Source of the DNA: an uncultured bacterium
Lineage (GTDB): Bacteria > Planctomycetota > GCA-002687715
Length of the DNA: 64,000 nucleotides
Assembly: GCA_902826835.1 (NCBI GenBank)
Contig: CADEGH010000010.1
Span: 1-64,000, forward strand
Reading direction: 5' to 3'
Shown here in pieces: positions 60,005 through 64,000 of this stretch (the first letter of the stretch is position 1; each line of letters begins with the position of its first letter). Below the pieces are notes generated by a model. It did no database searches, was not told where the DNA came from, and saw nothing but the letters and a program-made list of their open reading frames with translations. Position numbers and translations under genes: made by a program.

Positions 60005-62910
60005 CGGGGTACTCCGGATCGAGAGGGGAACACAGGGAGGATGGTCGGTCGTTCGCCGGCCCGCAGGCGGGCGCCTTTAGGCCAGCTCACCGGTTGGGCG
60101 GTCGAAGTGGCGGCGTCTCTGCGGAGGATGCGCAGAGGGCGATAGGTCCGCAGGTCGTCGACGCGCACGCGGAGGCGGCCCTCGGCGTCGGTGCGTGCGT
60201 GGGCGCCGATGAGCATTTGTTTCTCGTCCTCTGTGAAGGTGGCGAGTTCGCGTCCGCCGGCTGCCGCCAAGTCGGCCAGGAGTTCCGCATCCGCAGAATG
60301 AGGCGACTCGGGAACGAGCCAAACCGACAGCGCGGCGGCGGGGGATCCGTCTTCCCAGCGCAGATCGGCTTCGATGAACTGGGGAGTTTCGTAGCGGATC
60401 ACGATGGGGTTTGAGACCTCGAGCGGCAACGCCGAGGCCGAGCGGCGGGAGAGTGAGAGTCCGTTCGGCAGTCGCGACTCGGCGAGAATGCGCGCGGGAC
60501 CGCGGCCTCGGAAGGGGATCCGTGCGCGTCCGTTGGCATCGGACACGAGGGTCCGGTCCGTCGCCTCCAAGGCGGCACGAATCGCCAGCGCGTCGAGCAC
60601 TCGGATCGTGACGCCGGAAAGGGGCTGATTCCGGTCATCGACCATCAGGAAATCGACGGGAGGGTCGCGCGTGAGTTCGAAGGTGCCCAGGTCGCGGGTC
60701 TCCTCACCGGGGGGGAGCGAGTGTTCGAACGAGAATCCGCGCGAGTCTTCCGCGCGGAGGATCACGGGGACGCGGCGGGCCGGGAGGGCCAATCGAACCG
60801 CGCCTTCTTGGTCGGAAATCGACTCAAGGGTGAACGCCTCGAGGCCCTGACGAACGAGGGAGGCGCGCATGGTCACCCCCGACACGGCGTCGCCAGTGGG
60901 GAGGCGAAGGTGGCACACCACTTCGGCACTCGAGGCCGCCCTGAGCTCGAAACCGGCGTCCTCCTCGGCATCGGTCGCGGGCAGAAGTACGACTCCGGTC
61001 GCACCGGTCGTCAGGGGCCGATCTTCCAGGGAGCCCACGAGCGTGTCCGCGGCGACCGCCCCGCCCTGAATCCAGAGTCGCAGGCCGTGACCTCCGTGGT
61101 CCGCGATGACGAACTCGCCGCGTGCATCGCTCGTGGAGACCCCGGCGATCGAAGAGGCGCCTTCGGCTACGGATCTCCATCCGATGTCGACGCCCGCGAG
61201 CGGCGTTGAGGAGCCGGCCTCCAGCAAACGACCTCGGCGCGGGGCCGCCCGGACCCAGCGGGCGTGAGCCACGAGTTGGTCCCCCGCGAGTCCCCGAAGT
61301 TCATATGCCCCCGAGGGCAACCGCCGGGCGCCGGGAGTCGTCACCGCGAGCGCGAGGGCCCCGGAGAGGCTCGCGATTTCGACGCGGCCACTCTCCGGGC
61401 CCACGGAAAACGGGAGTGGCCCGGCCAGCGGCGCAACCAACGAGCGCACGAGGCCTTGCTCTCGCAGCCATAACCGCGGTTTGCCGGCCTCCGGGGGCGC
61501 ATCGGACGCATCGAAGGTGACCAGGCCTCGGGCCGCCTCCTCCAGGATCAGGACTCGTGCGCCATCCGCACTCGCTTCGAGGTCCGCGAGTCGGAATGGC
61601 CGACTGGGGGCGAATCCCGGTGCCGCCACTCGCACGAGGGATTGCGGCAGTTCCTGCGCATCGACCCAGCGGACGGCGGTCGCCATCACCGAATCCGACA
61701 GGTCACCTCCCAAGTGGTCGATCAGGGCTTCGCCGCGCGCGTCGCTCTCGAGGATGTCCAACCAGGGATGCAGAGCGGTGGTCGACAACCACAATGGCGG
61801 CCTTACCCAGACTCTGGCCTGGGCGACCGGGCGTCCCGCTTGGTCGAGGATTCGAAGGCAGGTCCGCGCGACCTTCGGCAGCACACACTGCATCGGCTCC
61901 TCCGAAGTCGCCGTGATGCGGCCCAGTCCGAAGCCCGGAGCGCGGACGAACAGTCGAAGTGCAGAACCGGGATTGGAGCGGATCTGAAATCGACCAGCGG
62001 CGTCGGTGGTTGCGACTTCGGGGGAGTTCGTCGAAGGCTCGTCTTCGTGCCACCGTGTCTCGAGGGTGGCTGACGCCCCTTCGTCGTGAATCAGAATTCG
62101 GGCCCCTTCGATGGGCTGACCTGTTTCGTCGCGGACCACACCTTGCCGCGAAGTCGGGGAGGCATCGAGCGGAGAGAACCCCCGGACCGACAGTTCGGGT
62201 TCGGCGGTGGCTGGGTCGGGCGCCGCGTCCACGCGCGGCGCGGGCTGCTCACGCGGATGGAGATTTTCGAGCTCGGATTCCGTCGGCCGCGTCGCGACGA
62301 AGACGCCGGCCGCCAGCCCGAGCAGCAGCAGGGCGGCGACGGCACCCACCGTGACCAGCGAGGCTTTGGCCCCGCCAAGGCCATAGACACCCGCGTAGAG
62401 GGCCTTCCACTGCGATCTTCCTTGATGCTTCTCATCGAGAGCGGCCCGGAGTTGATCGAGAGCGCGGGAGAGCCGGTTGCTCACGGTCGTCACCGGCAGC
62501 CCCTCCTTGGCCGCGATCTCCTTGGGCGTCAGTCCCTCGTAGAAACGCAGGAAGACGAGGCGGCGATACGAAGACTCCAGGCTCAATACCGCTTGAGTGA
62601 GTTCCTGCTGGAGCTCGAGACGTTCCGCGATGACATCCGGTTCGAGGGCGGCATCCCTGGTCACCAGCTCACCCGGCTCCATCGGCAACGGCTGCTTGCG
62701 CCGTGCCGACTGCCAGGCGAAGCGTCGCGTGACTTCGTGGAGCCAACCTCGGGGCGCGTGGACGGCGGTTCCAGGGTGCTTCAGGGCGGCCAGCCAGGTT
62801 TCCTGCACGAGGTCGTCGGCCGTGTTGGCATCGCGCACGAGGCGCTGGGCCAAAAGGCGGACCCAGTCGGCGTGGGTCAGGAGATCTTGGATCGTCAGGC
62901 GCTCGGGCAT
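60001..62910 (-). CDS. ECF sigma factor fused via membrane helix to carboxypeptidase-regulatory-like array
   Basis: This 969-aa protein has sigma region 2 at about 15-75 (DANTADDLVQETWLAALKH) and region 4 at about 107-160 (YEGLTPKEIAAKEGLPVTTV, a helix-turn-helix), a single transmembrane helix at 184-207, and about 750 extracytoplasmic residues of carboxypeptidase-regulatory-like beta domains (QGVVRDETGQPIEGARILI, CLRILDQAGRPVAQARV, then further repeats). Fusion of a sigma factor to its own tether removes the need for a separate anti-sigma; release would need proteolysis or function at the membrane. The ATG at 62910 was taken; a GTG at 62937 is possible. It is coupled to a secreted propeller gene. 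Confidence 0.88.
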   Translation of the reverse strand: MPERLTIQDLLTHADWVRLLAQRLVRDANTADDLVQETWLAALKHPGTAVHAPRGWLHEVTRRFAWQSARRKQPLPMEPGELVTRDAALEPDVIAERLELQQELTQAVLSLESSYRRLVFLRFYEGLTPKEIAAKEGLPVTTVSNRLSRALDQLRAALDEKHQGRSQWKALYAGVYGLGGAKASLVTVGAVAALLLLGLAAGVFVATRPTESELENLHPREQPAPRVDAAPDPATAEPELSVRGFSPLDASPTSRQGVVRDETGQPIEGARILIHDEGASATLETRWHEDEPSTNSPEVATTDAAGRFQIRSNPGSALRLFVRAPGFGLGRITATSEEPMQCVLPKVARTCLRILDQAGRPVAQARVWVRPPLWLSTTALHPWLDILESDARGEALIDHLGGDLSDSVMATAVRWVDAQELPQSLVRVAAPGFAPSRPFRLADLEASADGARVLILEEAARGLVTFDASDAPPEAGKPRLWLREQGLVRSLVAPLAGPLPFSVGPESGRVEIASLSGALALAVTTPGARRLPSGAYELRGLAGDQLVAHARWVRAAPRRGRLLEAGSSTPLAGVDIGWRSVAEGASSIAGVSTSDARGEFVIADHGGHGLRLWIQGGAVAADTLVGSLEDRPLTTGATGVVLLPATDAEEDAGFELRAASSAEVVCHLRLPTGDAVSGVTMRASLVRQGLEAFTLESISDQEGAVRLALPARRVPVILRAEDSRGFSFEHSLPPGEETRDLGTFELTRDPPVDFLMVDDRNQPLSGVTIRVLDALAIRAALEATDRTLVSDANGRARIPFRGRGPARILAESRLPNGLSLSRRSASALPLEVSNPIVIRYETPQFIEADLRWEDGSPAAALSVWLVPESPHSADAELLADLAAAGGRELATFTEDEKQMLIGAHARTDAEGRLRVRVDDLRTYRPLRILRRDAATSTAQPVSWPKGARLRAGERPTILPVFPSRSGVPR

Positions 62911-63026
62911 GGGCAAAGCTTCGCATCCTGGATGCACGAGATGGCCGACTCTCTGATCGAATCCCGGCGAATTGCGAAACTTTCGGATTGGGCGGAGAAG
63001 CGCGCCTCACTGGGCGGACGGAAGCC

Positions 63027-63422
63027 TCAGGCAACCTTGGCCGCGCCCCGAGACAGTCTCCAGGCGACGAAGCCCACTACCGTCAACGTGATTTCGGTGG
63101 CAAAGAGCGCGATGACGGTATTGGTAGTGATCCAGCCCTGGAGGAAGGTCCACCCTCGACAACTCGCGAGCAAAAGGCTCGAGACGAAGGCCAGGCCGGC
63201 TGCGGGTTCGGTGCGGCGGGGATTCAGGGCACCGAGGAGGAAACAGATCCCGAGCGCGAGGTCGAGCCCGACGTAGACCGTGAAGTACTCCGAGCGTCCG
63301 GAGCTCGTCCTGAGTTCGTATCCGAGCGCGGTCGCGGTGGTCTCGGCGGCCACGGCGCACCAAATGCCGAGGCCGATGTAAATCAACGCAAAGAGCGCGA
63401 GGAGGGCACGGGCCGCGTTCAT
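63027..63422 (-). CDS. DUF4345-like membrane protein
   Basis: This 131-aa protein has four hydrophobic segments (about 5-25, 48-66, 76-94, 100-122) and resembles DUF4345 proteins, which are small four-helix membrane proteins of unknown role (YIGLGIWCAV; FTVYVGLDLALGICFLLGAL). Its ATG overlaps the stop of the upstream peptidase gene by four bases, so the two are cotranscribed. It ends 116 bp before the sigma factor gene's start on the same strand. Confidence 0.7.
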   Translation of the reverse strand: MNAARALLALFALIYIGLGIWCAVAAETTATALGYELRTSSGRSEYFTVYVGLDLALGICFLLGALNPRRTEPAAGLAFVSSLLLASCRGWTFLQGWITTNTVIALFATEITLTVVGFVAWRLSRGAAKVA

Positions 63423-64000
63423 GGGAGCCTCAAAGTGGGATCACCCAAGAGCACGAATTTCATGCCCTGGAAGAAGATGCTCGGGGGATACCAGCTCTCG
63501 GTCGGCTGGAGTTCGAAGAGCCGCTCGCGATCGACGTAGCTCACGAGCGCGGCTCGCCAGGCTTCCCCGACGGTGCAGGGTCCTTGGGCAAGGTGCTCGG
63601 CGAAACCGTTGGCGAGCGAGAGCCCGCAGGGTTGGGCGCCCGTGGTGCAGCCGACGTAGGCCATGAACCCGCCCGGGCCCAGCACCGCTTCGGCGCCGAA
63701 GCTCGTGCGCGCCAGATCCGTGGGTTGCAAGCAGCGAGGCGGCGGAGGAAGGTCGGAGAAGACCTGGCCCTCGTTGGTGCCCGGGTGGCGCTGACCGGCC
63801 GAGTCCACATAGGGATCGTAGGGCGGTTGCACCGCGATCACCGCCGTCGAACAACCCACCGAAAATCCGAGACGATGCGGTTTTTCGAAGTTCCGGGAGG
63901 TCAGGGACTTCGTCGAGAGGGAGTGGTCCCATCCCTTCTCGTTGCCGTGCCCGGAGTGGAAGAGGATGGTCCTCGCCGCATCGTCTTCGGACAAAAGTGG
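63419..64000 (-). CDS. C25-like cysteine peptidase, C-terminal part (partial)
   Basis: At least 190 residues are visible and the frame stays open to the window edge, so the start and N-terminal domains lie outside. The pattern matches clan CD gingipain-like (C25) catalytic domains: a histidine in LFHSGHGNEKGW and a cysteine after a strand in FSVGCSTAVIA, with later FMAYVGCTTG and KFVLLGDPTLRLP, the last typical of the family's end (GDPTLR). A TTG near 63994 could be read as a start but would remove most of the fold. It should be a secreted or surface peptidase; the signal peptide is not in the window. Confidence 0.7.
   Translation of the reverse strand, partial: PLLSEDDAARTILFHSGHGNEKGWDHSLSTKSLTSRNFEKPHRLGFSVGCSTAVIAVQPPYDPYVDSAGQRHPGTNEGQVFSDLPPPPRCLQPTDLARTSFGAEAVLGPGGFMAYVGCTTGAQPCGLSLANGFAEHLAQGPCTVGEAWRAALVSYVDRERLFELQPTESWYPPSIFFQGMKFVLLGDPTLRLP

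Noticed and set aside
1..64000. tRNA, rRNA, CRISPR arrays, insertion sequences, prophage genes
   Set aside because: None of the characteristic sequences (T-arm motif, regularly spaced repeats, transposase or integrase motifs) was seen on either strand.

Overview
The window is high-GC, gene-dense bacterial chromosome, and most transcription units are one to three genes long with frequent strand switches. The best guess for the source is an environmental Planctomycetota lineage. The reasons are an extracytoplasmic-function sigma factor fused through a membrane segment to a long array of carboxypeptidase-regulatory-like domains, a Ser/Thr kinase fused to TPRs, many large secreted beta-propeller, beta-helix and FG-GAP proteins sharing one unnamed end domain, and a secreted diheme propeller protein. 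This is inference from gene content. No rRNA, tRNA, ribosomal protein, CRISPR array, insertion sequence or integrase was found.

Layout. 0.2-3.0 kb: secreted alpha/beta hydrolase and two uncharacterised exported or membrane proteins. 3.2-5.9 kb: a tail-to-tail type II restriction-modification pair of the PstI/BsuBI kind, with a 20-bp perfect dyad overlapping the endonuclease start codon. 6.0-12.3 kb: secreted propeller protein, a small cupin and a 1205-aa flavin/iron-sulfur oxidoreductase. 12.3-19.3 kb: carboxypeptidase-regulatory-like repeat protein, beta-helix protein and an ABC exporter pair. 19.3-28.2 kb: an S26-peptidase/methyltransferase fusion, DUF2911-like protein, MBOAT acyltransferase with an SGNH/AlgX-like partner, kinase-TPR protein and site-2 protease. 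28.4-38.6 kb: secreted protein, membrane spermidine-synthase-like protein, hydrolase, MFS transporter, diheme propeller protein and DUF3500 protein.

38.6-47.2 kb: a 600-bp gene-free stretch with strong RNA-hairpin potential precedes two unrecognised genes (39187-40365 and 40618-42102) and then sbcD-sbcC, all on one strand. The first unknown protein carries a PD...ExK-like pattern. 47.5-52.1 kb: two secreted proteins flank a Fic-family gene split by a frame change. 52.5-58.4 kb: a DUF-like protein, a GNAT acetyltransferase, a secreted NTF2-like/histidine-phosphatase fusion, then a membrane peroxiredoxin-like gene interrupted by an in-frame UGA. That UGA sits exactly at the family's first redox cysteine (W-U-T-V-C) and is followed by a bacterial SECIS-like hairpin, so it reads as a selenoprotein. 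DUF445 and TPR-lipoprotein genes follow. 58.5-64 kb: the tethered sigma factor overlaps (ATGA) a secreted propeller gene, then a DUF4345-like membrane gene overlaps a C25-like peptidase that runs off the window.

The most notable items are the predicted selenoprotein, the restriction-modification operator with apparent scarcity of CTGCAG, the unknown two-gene cassette beside sbcDC, the recurrent end domain in five secreted proteins, and several unusual domain fusions.
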